The translations under genes were made by a program, and so were the position numbers. A stretch of DNA of 51,947 nucleotides from the NCBI RefSeq assembly GCF_016862375.1, contig NZ_BOMV01000024.1, positions 1-51,947 on the forward strand. Direction: 5' to 3'. Under the pieces are notes generated by a model that saw only the letters and a list, made by a program, of their open reading frames with translations, was not told the DNA's origin and did not search any database. The stretch's first letter is position 1; each line of letters opens with the position of its first letter. Origin of the DNA: Paractinoplanes rishiriensis (GTDB taxonomy: Bacteria; Actinomycetota; Actinomycetes; Mycobacteriales; Micromonosporaceae). Below are positions 42,728 to 50,617 of the stretch, in pieces.

Positions 42728-43964
42728 AGCCCGGCACCACCAGGGCCTCGCGCAGCAGGCGGCGGGCCAGCACCAGCCGGTCCTCGTCGGTGTCCAGCGG
42801 CAGGTCGCCGACCCGCACCGGATCGCCGCCGAAGGCCCAGCGCAGCGCCGGTGCGCAGTAGGCCGGGAAACGCAGGGTCCGGCCGGTGAGCCGGAGCACC
42901 ACATGGTCGGGACCGTCCTCGACGAGCCGCCAGCGCAGACCGGCGCGCACCTCGACCAGGCTGTCCGGGCCGAGGCCGGCGGCGTAGTCGAGCTGGGCCA
43001 GCGGGGCGATCGGGGCGGGCCGGGCGGACGGCCAGTCGCGGGTGGTGAGCCGCTCGGCGATCTCGGCCGGGCCGGTGCCGGACAGCCAGTCGCGCAGCGC
43101 CTCGACGGTCTCGGTGAGCTCCGGCTCGATCGCGTCCGGATCGGTGACGTCGAGTCCGAGCGGGAGGGTGGCCCGCAGCCGCCGGTCCGCGGTGGCCGCC
43201 CGGAGCAGTTCCTCGACCAGGGCGTACCTGGTCAGGGCCCGGACGCCGACGGTGACGTGCAGCGAGCGGCCGCCCTGCGCCTGGGCCGAGTGCAGCCAGC
43301 CGCGGGGCAGGTAGAGGGCGTCGCCGGGGGCCAGTTCGACATCCAGGGCCGGCTCGCCCTCGGCGGTCGCGGCCACCTCGTCGGCGCGGCCGCCCCAGGC
43401 CTGCTGCTCCAGCGGGTCGGGCAGCACCGGCTCGTGGATGCGCCAGCGCTTGGTGCCGTCGATCTGCAGCACGAACACGTCGTGGGTGTCGTAGTGGGTG
43501 CTGAAGCCCTGGCTCTGCGGCGGGGTGAGGTACGCGTTCACCTGCAGCGGGCGGCGCAGGTCGGCGCCGAGCCGGCGGGTGAACTCGGCGAGCGGCGGCC
43601 AGATCCGGTGCAGGCCCTGCAGGACCAGGGTGGCGCCGCTCGCGTACAGGGCCATGACCTTGTCGTCGTGCACCTGGTCGGCGATCTCGGCACCGGCCCC
43701 GCCCGGGCCGGTGAACTCGGCGGCCGGCAGCACCTTGCCGTTCCGGGCCACCCGCAGAAACGGTGTGCGCAGGCCGCGGCCGCTGAGCAGCTCGTCAACG
43801 GCGTGCGGCGACAGCAGGTCGGCGAACCCGTCCGGGCCGGCCAGTTCGGCGGCCCGGCTGAGCAGCGGCGCCCGGCCCCAGTGCGCGGCGGCGAACTTGT
43901 CCGGTTCGGCCGCGATCACCCGGGCGAGCGCCGGGCGGTCATCGCCCGGCGCTTCGATCGTCAT
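42711..43964 (-). CDS. JmjC/cupin 2-oxoglutarate oxygenase (ribosomal-oxygenase-like)
   Basis: A 417-residue Fe(II)/2-oxoglutarate-dependent oxygenase of the JmjC ribosomal oxygenase class (YcfD, MINA53, NO66). The iron-binding triad is H157 and D159 (THYDTHDVFVLQ) and H225 (LPRGWLHSAQ), with K172 (GTKRWRIHEP) likely to bind 2-oxoglutarate. The C-terminal 170 residues form the dimerisation/winged-helix part. Characterised relatives hydroxylate Arg or His of ribosomal proteins. Here the gene follows a repetitive peptide gene by 9 bp and is surely co-transcribed, so the peptide is a more likely substrate than a ribosomal protein. Confidence 0.88.
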   Translation of the reverse strand: MTIEAPGDDRPALARVIAAEPDKFAAAHWGRAPLLSRAAELAGPDGFADLLSPHAVDELLSGRGLRTPFLRVARNGKVLPAAEFTGPGGAGAEIADQVHDDKVMALYASGATLVLQGLHRIWPPLAEFTRRLGADLRRPLQVNAYLTPPQSQGFSTHYDTHDVFVLQIDGTKRWRIHEPVLPDPLEQQAWGGRADEVAATAEGEPALDVELAPGDALYLPRGWLHSAQAQGGRSLHVTVGVRALTRYALVEELLRAATADRRLRATLPLGLDVTDPDAIEPELTETVEALRDWLSGTGPAEIAERLTTRDWPSARPAPIAPLAQLDYAAGLGPDSLVEVRAGLRWRLVEDGPDHVVLRLTGRTLRFPAYCAPALRWAFGGDPVRVGDLPLDTDEDRLVLARRLLREALVVPGFTAPR

Positions 43965-43973
43965 GCGGTGCTC

Positions 43974-44225
43974 TCAGACCGCGGCGCTGTCGGCGCCGCC
44001 GTCGTGGCCGGCCGGGTTCGCGCCGCCGTCGGCCGGTCCCTCGTCGGCCGAGCCGTCCGCGCCGCCGTCGTGGCCCGACGGGTTGGCGCCGCCGTCCGCG
44101 GGGCCCTCGCCGGTCGCGCCGCCGTCCGCGCCGCCGTCCTGGCCGGCCGGGTTCGCGCCGCCGTCGGCCGGTCCCTCACCCGCCGTGCCGGTGCCGCCGG
44201 TGATGTCCTCGTCGCTGAGTGACAT
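43974..44225 (-). CDS. Gly/Asp-rich three-repeat peptide, putative substrate of the oxygenase
   Basis: An 83-residue peptide with a GGGAG ribosome binding site. A 15-residue leader (MSLSDEDITGGTGTA) is followed by three near-identical repeats of about 23 residues (16-38, 39-61 and 62-83). The shared part reads EGPADGGANP, then G-Q-or-H-DGGAD. It contains no Lys, Arg, Cys or aromatic residue and has no signal peptide. The oxygenase gene starts 9 bp later. Invariant Asp and Asn and the His in repeats 2 and 3 are plausible hydroxylation sites. A multi-core RiPP precursor is the leading idea; it could instead be a metal-binding or structural peptide. Confidence 0.72.
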   Translation of the reverse strand: MSLSDEDITGGTGTAGEGPADGGANPAGQDGGADGGATGEGPADGGANPSGHDGGADGSADEGPADGGANPAGHDGGADSAAV

Positions 44226-44320
44226 ATGGATCTCCCTGCTGTTTCCGGTGTTGCTGTCGGGCCACCGGGTACCCGTCGGTGATCACGTCTAATCCGCTCC
44301 CGGCTGGGTATCCGCTGACC

Positions 44321-45058
44321 GTGCTGATGATCGGTACCTCCGGATGGCAGTACCGGGACTGGCGCGGCCGCCTGTACCCGGCAAAGCTGCCGCAGCGGCG
44401 GTGGCTCGAGCACTACGCCGAGCGGTTCGCCACCGTGGAGGTCAACAACGCGTTCTACCGGCTGCCCGAGCGGCACACGTTCGAGCAGTGGCGGGAGCGG
44501 ACGCCGGACGACTTCGTGGTGGCGGTGAAGATGAGCCGCTACCTGACCCACGTGAAGCGGCTGCGCGAGCCGGCCGAACCGGTCGCGCGCTTCCTGGACC
44601 GGGCCGCGGGGCTCGGTGCCAAGCTCGGTCCGGTGCTGATCCAGCTGCCGCCCACGTTGCGCGCCGATCTGGATGCGCTCGACGACACGCTGGGGCAATT
44701 CCCGTCCGGGGTACGCGTGGCGGTCGAGCCCCGGCATCCGACCTGGTTCACCGACGACTGCCGGAAGCTGCTGGAACGTCACGGGGCGGCGCTGTGCTGG
44801 GCGGATCGTCGCAGTCGTCCGATCACGCCGCTCTGGCGCACCGCCGAGTTCGTCTATCTGCGGCTGCATGAAGGCAGAGCAAAACCATGGCCCGGGTACG
44901 GAGCGGCGGCCCTGACCCGGTGGACCGCACGACTGTCCGAGGTCTCCTGCGCGTACGTCTTCTTCAATAATGATCCCGGCGGTGCGGCAGTGCGCGATGC
45001 CAGCACGATGGCCGCGAGGGCCCGCCGCCTAGGCGTCGCCGTTACCCGCACGCCCTAG
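44321..45058 (+). CDS. DUF72 family protein (first of two)
   Basis: A 245-residue DUF72 protein with a TIM-barrel-like plan: MIGTSGWQYRDWRGRLYPAK, then FATVEVNNAFYRLPERHTFE, then DDFVVAVKMSRYLTHVKRL and the C-terminal YVFFNNDPGG. The GTG at 44321 or the ATG at 44327 is the likely start; a longer frame back to 44219 would overlap the divergent peptide gene and is rejected. It converges on a second DUF72 gene with a 4-bp overlap. The family's activity is not established, and the two proteins differ clearly in sequence. Confidence 0.88.
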   Translation: MLMIGTSGWQYRDWRGRLYPAKLPQRRWLEHYAERFATVEVNNAFYRLPERHTFEQWRERTPDDFVVAVKMSRYLTHVKRLREPAEPVARFLDRAAGLGAKLGPVLIQLPPTLRADLDALDDTLGQFPSGVRVAVEPRHPTWFTDDCRKLLERHGAALCWADRRSRPITPLWRTAEFVYLRLHEGRAKPWPGYGAAALTRWTARLSEVSCAYVFFNNDPGGAAVRDASTMAARARRLGVAVTRTP

Positions 45059-45924
45059 TCGTTCAGCAACTCGATGAGGGTCGAGGCGTTGCGCTGGGCA
45101 TAGTCGGAATAGCAGTTGTTCATGAAAACCTGCGTGTGCTTTGCCTCGTCGGCGAGTTTGCGCAGGCGCGGGGCCCACTCGGCGAGTTCGGCGCGGGAAT
45201 ACTCGTAGCCGAACTTCTCGTGGATGTCCTTGCTGGTCCACTTGTCGCTGTGGCCGTGGAAACGGACCACGGCCAGGTCGGCGGTGGCCTCCAGGATCGG
45301 CGGGACCGACGAGCGGTGGCCCTGCGGCATGTCGACGCCGACGAACGGCAGCCGGTGTCTGCGCAGGAACTCGATGGTCTCGTCGCGGTTGTCGCCGTCG
45401 AACCAGGACGCGTTGCGGAACTCGAAGACCGGGCGCATCGGCTTGCAGCGCGCGGCCACCTCGAGCAGATAGTCCTTGTTGGAGCGGCGGATGCCGAACC
45501 ACGGCGGGAACTGGAACAGCAGCGCGCCCAGCTTGCCGGCCTCGGCGAGCGGCTCCAGGGCGGCGAGAAAACGGCTCCAGATCTCCTCGTACGTCTGGGG
45601 CGGTACGTCGTCGGGATAGACGTTGCGCTTGTCCGTCTCGGGACGCAGGTCCTTGTAGATCGCCGACACCTTCGTCGGGTGGCCGGTCAGCAGGCTGAAG
45701 GCCTTGATGTTGAAGGTGAAGCCGTCCGGGGTGCGCTGCGCCCAGAGCCGCGCGGTCTGCTCGGCCGGCGGCCCGTAATAGGTCGAGTCGACCTCCACCA
45801 CGTCGAACTGCCGGGCGTAGTGGGCCAGGCGCTTCTCGGGGGTGTCGGCTGACGGCGGGTACCAGCCGGAAGCCAGCAGCGTCCGGTCGGTCCAGGAGGC
45901 CGTGCCGACCTTGAGCGAACCCAT
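45055..45924 (-). CDS. DUF72 family protein (second of two)
   Basis: A 289-residue DUF72 protein of the longer type: LKVGTASWTDRTLLASGWYP, FDVVEVDSTYYGPPAEQTAR, GFTFNIKAFSLLTGHPTKVS and the C-terminal TQVFMNNCYSDYAQRNASTL. It carries an extra segment (KRNVYPDDVPPQTYEEIWSR) absent from its neighbour. It converges on the first DUF72 gene. Side-by-side divergent family members suggest old paralogues rather than recent duplication. The active site and function remain unassigned. Confidence 0.9.
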   Translation of the reverse strand: MGSLKVGTASWTDRTLLASGWYPPSADTPEKRLAHYARQFDVVEVDSTYYGPPAEQTARLWAQRTPDGFTFNIKAFSLLTGHPTKVSAIYKDLRPETDKRNVYPDDVPPQTYEEIWSRFLAALEPLAEAGKLGALLFQFPPWFGIRRSNKDYLLEVAARCKPMRPVFEFRNASWFDGDNRDETIEFLRRHRLPFVGVDMPQGHRSSVPPILEATADLAVVRFHGHSDKWTSKDIHEKFGYEYSRAELAEWAPRLRKLADEAKHTQVFMNNCYSDYAQRNASTLIELLND

Positions 45925-45943
45925 ACCGCCAAGTTAGCCCTGA

Positions 45944-45982
45944 TACGACGGGTCCGCCGCGCCAGGCGGCGGACCCCTCGTA
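45944..45982. terminator. Hairpin between TraR/DksA-like and DUF72 genes
   Basis: GGGTCCGCCGC (45950-45960) pairs perfectly with GCGGCGGACCC (45966-45976) across a 5-nt loop. The stem continues outward with one mismatch to a total of about 17 pairs (45944-45982). It follows the minus-strand TraR/DksA-like gene. It has no T-run, but stems of this strength terminate transcription in actinomycetes. Confidence 0.65.
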
Positions 45983-45989
45983 CGTTTGG

Positions 45990-46406
45990 CTAGCTCGCCC
46001 GGCGCTCGCGCACCTGCTTGCAGTTGACGCAGGTGGTGGCCGAGGGGAAGACCTCGAGCCGCTCCCACGGGATCGGGTTGGAGCAACCCTCGCAGTTGCC
46101 GTAGGTGCCGTCGTCGAGACGCTGCATGGCGTGCTCGGCCTGCGTGCGCCGGTCGAGCAGGGTCCGCAGCAGCGAGGTGGCGGCGTCCCGCTCCGCCGTC
46201 TTGGAACCGCTGTCCGCCTGGTCGTCGCCGGCCGCATCGCCGATCTCGACCAGCCGCAGCTTGTGGTTTTCCGCGAGGGCTTGTTCGTACTCGGCGTTCA
46301 GGGAATCGAATTTGGTCCGCAGAATCGTCCGGATCTGCTCGACCTCCTCCGCCGACCGGCCCTTGGCGGCACCCTTGCCCGTGATCACCGCTCCATTGAC
46401 GAGCAT
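45990..46406 (-). CDS. TraR/DksA-type zinc finger protein
   Basis: A 138-residue protein. A helical N-terminal part (EEVEQIRTILRTKFDSLNAE) leads to a four-cysteine zinc finger, C-x2-C-x17-C-x2-C (NCEGCSNPI, then TTCVNCKQVRE), as in DksA/TraR proteins. RLDDGTYGNCEGC is typical. Coiled-coil tip residues (D-x2-D-x-A) that contact RNA polymerase in DksA are not clear here, so the role is inferred only from fold. The start at 46406 has a GGGGGAG site; a longer open frame to 46505 lacks one. Confidence 0.87.
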   Translation of the reverse strand: MLVNGAVITGKGAAKGRSAEEVEQIRTILRTKFDSLNAEYEQALAENHKLRLVEIGDAAGDDQADSGSKTAERDAATSLLRTLLDRRTQAEHAMQRLDDGTYGNCEGCSNPIPWERLEVFPSATTCVNCKQVRERRAS

Positions 46407-46572
46407 GCGCTCCCCCTGCCCTTCCTCTGCCCCTGCCGGCGGGCCCCCGCGGGCCGGCTCCATCGCACCGTGGAGCCGGCAGATACCCGCCGCCGGAGAT
46501 CCCAAACGAGGTCTCCGCTAAAAAAGTAACCGGAGCATAACTGTCAGTGGTCGAATCCGCCACGGACTCGCT

Positions 46573-47205
46573 TCAGGAACGTTCCAGGACCACCGCGGGA
46601 CGCCGGGGATCGTCGAGGCGGACCACCACGTCGGCGAACGCCGCGGGGTCCACCTCCTGCGCATAGCGGTCGAACGCCGGCAGGGTCCACGCCTCGGCAG
46701 GTGGGGTGCGCCGGTCGAGGGCCGCGCGGGACAGCTCCAGGTGCACCGTGAAGTCGAACGCGAGACCGCCGCCGAGCAGCAGCGGACCGCTCACCAGGAC
46801 CACGGCACCGGGCGGCAGATCGTGGTATGGATCACGCGCGGCGCGGTCGGTGCCGGCGTTCCAGAGCCGGGTGAGGATGCGGCCGGAGCCGTCCGGTCCG
46901 GCCGGGTCGAGGACCTCACGGGCCAGGCCGGACTCGTCGAACCAGCCGGCGTAGAACGTGTCCGGGTTGTGCCGGCCGAACTCGAGGCGCAGCGACGCGG
47001 GCCGCAGGAAGTCGGCGGTATCCACGCGTACCGCCGGGCGGCCGCGCACCCGCAGCGGGTCGACCAGGGCGTCGGCGAGACGGCCCGGCCCGGCGGCGGC
47101 CGGTCCGTCGACCGCCACCCGCAGCCAACTGTCGGGTTCACGACTGATCAGCTCGTCGGCGATCTCGTCGACCAGGCCGTCGAGGGAGACCGGGCGGACG
47201 CGCAC
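46573..47205 (-). CDS. Uridine-kinase-like protein with degenerate P-loop
   Basis: A 210-residue protein of the uridine kinase-like group common in actinomycetes. Blocks LRVAVDGPAAAGPGRLADAL, VDTADFLRPASLRLEFGRHN, PDTFYAGWFDESGLAREVLD and VVLVSGPLLLGGG are characteristic. The usual G-x4-GK-S/T is replaced by GPAAAGPGR, so the Walker Lys is missing and kinase activity is doubtful. The GTG start has an AGGAG site that overlaps the stop of the preceding DNA-binding gene, giving translational coupling with it. Confidence 0.82.
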   Translation of the reverse strand: MRVRPVSLDGLVDEIADELISREPDSWLRVAVDGPAAAGPGRLADALVDPLRVRGRPAVRVDTADFLRPASLRLEFGRHNPDTFYAGWFDESGLAREVLDPAGPDGSGRILTRLWNAGTDRAARDPYHDLPPGAVVLVSGPLLLGGGLAFDFTVHLELSRAALDRRTPPAEAWTLPAFDRYAQEVDPAAFADVVVRLDDPRRPAVVLERS

Positions 47206-47206
47206 G

Positions 47207-47755
47207 CTACTCCTGGGCTGAGATCACCACTCGGGCGTCGTCGGACAGGCGGTAGCCCACACCGTACACGGTGGTGATCACCGGGTGGCAGTTGCCGAGT
47301 TTGAGCCGCAGCCGCCGGACGTGCACGTCGACCGTGCGCTCGCCGGTGTGCTCGTAGCCCCAGACGCCGGCCAGCAGCTGACCCCGGGTGAACACCCGGC
47401 GCGGCCGCTCGGCGAGGAACAGCAGCAGGTCGAACTCGAGCCGGGTGAGCGGCAGCGGCTCGCCGTCCAGCAGCACCTGCCGGGACGCGGTGAGCAGGCG
47501 CACCTCGGGACCGTTCGGCACCGGTTCATCGCGGACCGGCAGTTCCGGCTCGACGGTGATGGTGCCCTGGCTGATCTCGACGAGTTCGCGGACCGCCTCG
47601 ATCAGCCGGTGCGCCTGCGGGGTGAACGCGTCGGTGGTGAGCGGAATAGCGACCGTCACGGTCAATGCGGGGTCGGAGGGCCGGCGATTCGCGGAACCGC
47701 GTCCCGGTCCGGTGAGATGGCGGGTGGTACGAGGCGACAGAGCGCTGACCGGCAT
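47207..47755 (-). CDS. OmpR/PhoB-type DNA-binding protein without receiver
   Basis: A 182-residue protein with a C-terminal winged helix: [56 protein letters not shown] and [13 protein letters not shown]. The N-terminal 80 residues show no receiver domain, so activity is not controlled by a partner kinase through an Asp. The start at 47755 has an AGGGGG site upstream. It is followed 1 bp later by the uridine-kinase-like gene. Residues 30-70 include a short strand-helix segment ([20 protein letters not shown]), perhaps for dimerisation. Confidence 0.87.
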   Translation of the reverse strand: MPVSALSPRTTRHLTGPGRGSANRRPSDPALTVTVAIPLTTDAFTPQAHRLIEAVRELVEISQGTITVEPELPVRDEPVPNGPEVRLLTASRQVLLDGEPLPLTRLEFDLLLFLAERPRRVFTRGQLLAGVWGYEHTGERTVDVHVRRLRLKLGNCHPVITTVYGVGYRLSDDARVVISAQE

Positions 47756-48130
47756 AGTGAACGAGCCCCCTGAAATTGCAAAGGTCGGTAACCGTATACG
47801 ACCGATCACCCTCCGTAAATCCGCGGAGAATGTTTCCGCCACCCCTACTGCCGGGTCAAGTAAGCAACCACACTGTGGGAAAAACGTTCCACAACGGCTT
47901 TGACAGTGGCAAATGCATTCTGCGAACAGATTCTGTCAGGCTCATTAAATATTGCCGAACTCGGAGACCGGCATCTAAATAAGTTTTGCCTGGTCAGGAT
48001 GCGTGTCCGCGATCACGGTGTCGACCGTCACGACGCAATGCCGTGAGACGCTTACCACATCGGCCGCAGCACAGCCAGAAAGAATTCTTGGCGTCTCCTG
48101 AGAGGACGCCGAAAGTGTAGAACCAAAAAT
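47756..48130. other. Intergenic region, less GC-rich
   Basis: No gene is supported. The part from about 47840 to 48000 is clearly poorer in G and C than the rest of the window, with runs such as CATTAAATATTG and CTAAATAAG. It probably contains the promoter of the minus-strand DNA-binding gene. The right end holds the SecA2 terminator. Confidence 0.5.
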
Positions 48131-48169
48131 GGATGCCGCGCGGCGCATACGTGGCGCCGCGCGGCATCC
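48131..48169 (-). terminator. Rho-independent terminator of secA2
   Basis: A perfect 16-bp stem (48131-48146 with 48154-48169) and 7-nt loop lie just after the secA2 stop. On the minus strand the stem is followed by ATTTTTGG, giving a short U-tract. This is the clearest intrinsic terminator in the window. Confidence 0.9.
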
Positions 48170-48175
48170 GGGCGA

Positions 48176-50467
48176 TCAGTTGCCGGCGGTCAGGCGACGG
48201 CCCACGGCCGCGATGAGCCGGTCCAGTTCGGAGCCGAACGGGTTGTCGTGAACCAGATATGTCCAGGTCGCGCTCGGCCGCACGATCTCGGCGCGTTCCG
48301 GTTGCCAGCCCTCGCTGAGATCGGCTTCCTCGAACGTCTCGATGGTGCGGGCCTCGATTTTGGTGAACAGATCCTGGAATGCCGGCACCGCGGCCCGGTG
48401 GAACTCGTCGAGCGGGTCGAGCTTGCCCAGCGCGCGCAGGTGCACGCCCTCGCGGACCTCGCTCAGCTCGGCCAGGTGCTCGGCCCAGAGCCGGTCCAGG
48501 TGGTACAGGGCGATGGCCCGGCCGGCGTCGGACAGCACGTCCTCGTCGGTCTCCTTGGCCTTCTCCGGCGAGCGCTCGAGGAGCATGATCGCGGCGACCT
48601 CGGAGGTGAGCAGCCGCTCGCGGCGCTCGGCCAGCGCGATCCGCTGCTGCTCGATCACGACGCTGTACCGCCAGGTGTTGCGGTGGATCTCGTGGTTGAC
48701 GCCCTCGGCGACCCGCTGAGCGTGCTCGACGGCATAGTCCACCTGGTCGTCGTGCACGACGCCGTCCATGTCCATCCGCGGCGAGGACGGCAGGATATCG
48801 CCGGCGTGCCGGGTGACCAGCTCGTCCTCGAGACTCACGAAGAACACCGAGCCGCCCGGGTCGCCCTGCCGGCCGGCCCGGCCGCGGAGCTGGTCGTCCA
48901 CCCGGCGGCTGTCGTGCCGGCCGGAGCCGATCACGTAGAGGCCGCCGAGCTCGACCACCCGGTCGCGGTCCTTCTCGTCGCTGCCGCCCAGCCGGATGTC
49001 GACACCGCGACCGGCCATCTGGGTCGAGACGGTGACCGCGCCGACCGCGCCGGCCTCGGCGATGATGGTGGCTTCCTCGGCGTCGTTCTTGGCGTTCAGT
49101 ACGTTGCACGGGATGCCGGCCGCGGCCAGCTGCTTGGCCAGCAGTTCGGACGCCTTGACGTCGAGCGTGCCGATCAGCACCGGGCGGCCCTTGTCGTGGG
49201 CGATCTGGATCTCCTCGACCAGCGCCCGGTCGCGGTCGTCGTGCACCGAGTAGATGCGGTCCGGCTCGTCGTCGCGGATGTTCTCGGCGTTCGACGGGAT
49301 GACCGCGACCTCGAGCTTGAAGTACTCCCGGAGCTGCTCGCCGACGTGCACCGCGGTCGCGGTCATGCCACAGACGGTGGCGTAGAGCGCGATGTAGGCC
49401 TGCACGGTAATCGTGTCGAGGACCTCGCCCTCGGCGGTGGCGCTCAGCCCCTCCTTGGCCTCCACGGCCGCCTGCAGGCCGTCCGGCCAGCGGCGGCGCT
49501 GGGCCACCCGGCCGCGCATCTCGTCGATCAGCTCGACCGAGCCGTTGCGGACGATGTAGTCGACGTCGCGGCGCAGCAGCGCGTGCGCGTGCAGCGCCAC
49601 GTTGACCGCGGACAGGTGCTCGACCTGGTCGTCGGCGTACAGGTCGACGCCGCCCAGCTTCTCCTCGACGCGCTGGAGACCGGCCTCGGTGAAGGCCACG
49701 CTGCGGCCGTCGTCGGCCACCTCGAAGTCCTTGCCGGAGCGCAGGTCACGGACCAGCTCGGCGGCCTCGTGCACCGGGTCGCTCTCGGTGGTGATGCTGC
49801 CGGCCAGCACCATCGGCACCCGGGCCTCGTCGATCAGGATCGAGTCGGCCTCGTCGACGATCGCGGTGGCCAGCTCGCGCTGCACCCGGTCGGTCACGTC
49901 GGTGACCAGCTGGTCGCGCAGGTAGTCGAAGCCGGCCTCGCTGACCGAGACGTAGGTGACGTCGGAGAGGTAGGCCGCGCGGCGCTCCTCCGGGGTGGAG
50001 GTCTCGGTGACCCAGCCGACGGTGAGGCCGAGCCGGGTGTAGACCGGCTCCATCCACTCCGCGTCCCGGCGGGCCAGATAGTCGTTGACGGTGAGGACGT
50101 GCACCGGGCCACGGCCGAGGCGCACGTGACCGTAGGCCGCGATGGCAGCGGTCAGGGTCTTGCCCTCACCGGTGGCCATCTCGGCGACCTTGCTGGAGAG
50201 AAGGGCCATGGCACCGAGGAGCTGTACGTCGTACGCCCGCTGGTCGAGGGCGCGGCGAGCCGCCTCGCGGCCGATCGCGGACACCTCGGTGAAATCGCTC
50301 GCTTCCTGGGCGGCCGCGGTCAGCGCCTCGTCATCGAGTTCGCGCAGCGCCTCCTCACGAGCTTCGATGGCTGGCAGGCGCTTCCGGAACGGCGCAAGGT
50401 CGACCGTCGTGCCCGGACGCTGCAAAAACTTGCGAAACCGGCTCTTCAGCCGCTGCGACACACCCAT
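48176..50467 (-). CDS. secA2: Accessory preprotein translocase ATPase SecA2
   Basis: A 763-residue SecA-type ATPase, shorter than housekeeping SecA (about 900) and close to mycobacterial SecA2. Walker A is MATGEGKTL (about 97-105), the DEAD-type box is VDEADSILIDEAR (about 204-216), and the second nucleotide domain has TVSTQMAGRGVDIRLGG and RGRAGRQGDPGGSVFFVS. The C-terminal zinc-binding tail of SecA1 is missing. The start at 50467 (MGVSQRLKSRFRKFL) matches the family. It is divergent from the STAS-HATPase gene. It should export a subset of proteins through the SecYEG channel. Confidence 0.92.
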   Translation of the reverse strand: MGVSQRLKSRFRKFLQRPGTTVDLAPFRKRLPAIEAREEALRELDDEALTAAAQEASDFTEVSAIGREAARRALDQRAYDVQLLGAMALLSSKVAEMATGEGKTLTAAIAAYGHVRLGRGPVHVLTVNDYLARRDAEWMEPVYTRLGLTVGWVTETSTPEERRAAYLSDVTYVSVSEAGFDYLRDQLVTDVTDRVQRELATAIVDEADSILIDEARVPMVLAGSITTESDPVHEAAELVRDLRSGKDFEVADDGRSVAFTEAGLQRVEEKLGGVDLYADDQVEHLSAVNVALHAHALLRRDVDYIVRNGSVELIDEMRGRVAQRRRWPDGLQAAVEAKEGLSATAEGEVLDTITVQAYIALYATVCGMTATAVHVGEQLREYFKLEVAVIPSNAENIRDDEPDRIYSVHDDRDRALVEEIQIAHDKGRPVLIGTLDVKASELLAKQLAAAGIPCNVLNAKNDAEEATIIAEAGAVGAVTVSTQMAGRGVDIRLGGSDEKDRDRVVELGGLYVIGSGRHDSRRVDDQLRGRAGRQGDPGGSVFFVSLEDELVTRHAGDILPSSPRMDMDGVVHDDQVDYAVEHAQRVAEGVNHEIHRNTWRYSVVIEQQRIALAERRERLLTSEVAAIMLLERSPEKAKETDEDVLSDAGRAIALYHLDRLWAEHLAELSEVREGVHLRALGKLDPLDEFHRAAVPAFQDLFTKIEARTIETFEEADLSEGWQPERAEIVRPSATWTYLVHDNPFGSELDRLIAAVGRRLTAGN

Positions 50468-50617
50468 GGCGCGCAACGGTACTTTATTTTCCTGAGAGGG
50501 TGGTGGACGCCTCCCGTCCACCTTTCCGCGGCCGCCTCTGCCATCCCTGGTGCCTGACGTTTGCCGGGCCCCGACTCCGGGCACTGATCTGCACGAGACC
50601 CAGGGGAGGGAGACGAA

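Noticed and set aside
44219..44320. Longer start for the first DUF72 protein
   Set aside because: It would overlap the start of the divergent peptide gene and adds a Cys-rich stretch unlike the family.
48248..50557. 769-codon plus-strand open frame opposite secA2
   Set aside because: No start signals or domain-like blocks; the minus strand encodes an intact SecA2.
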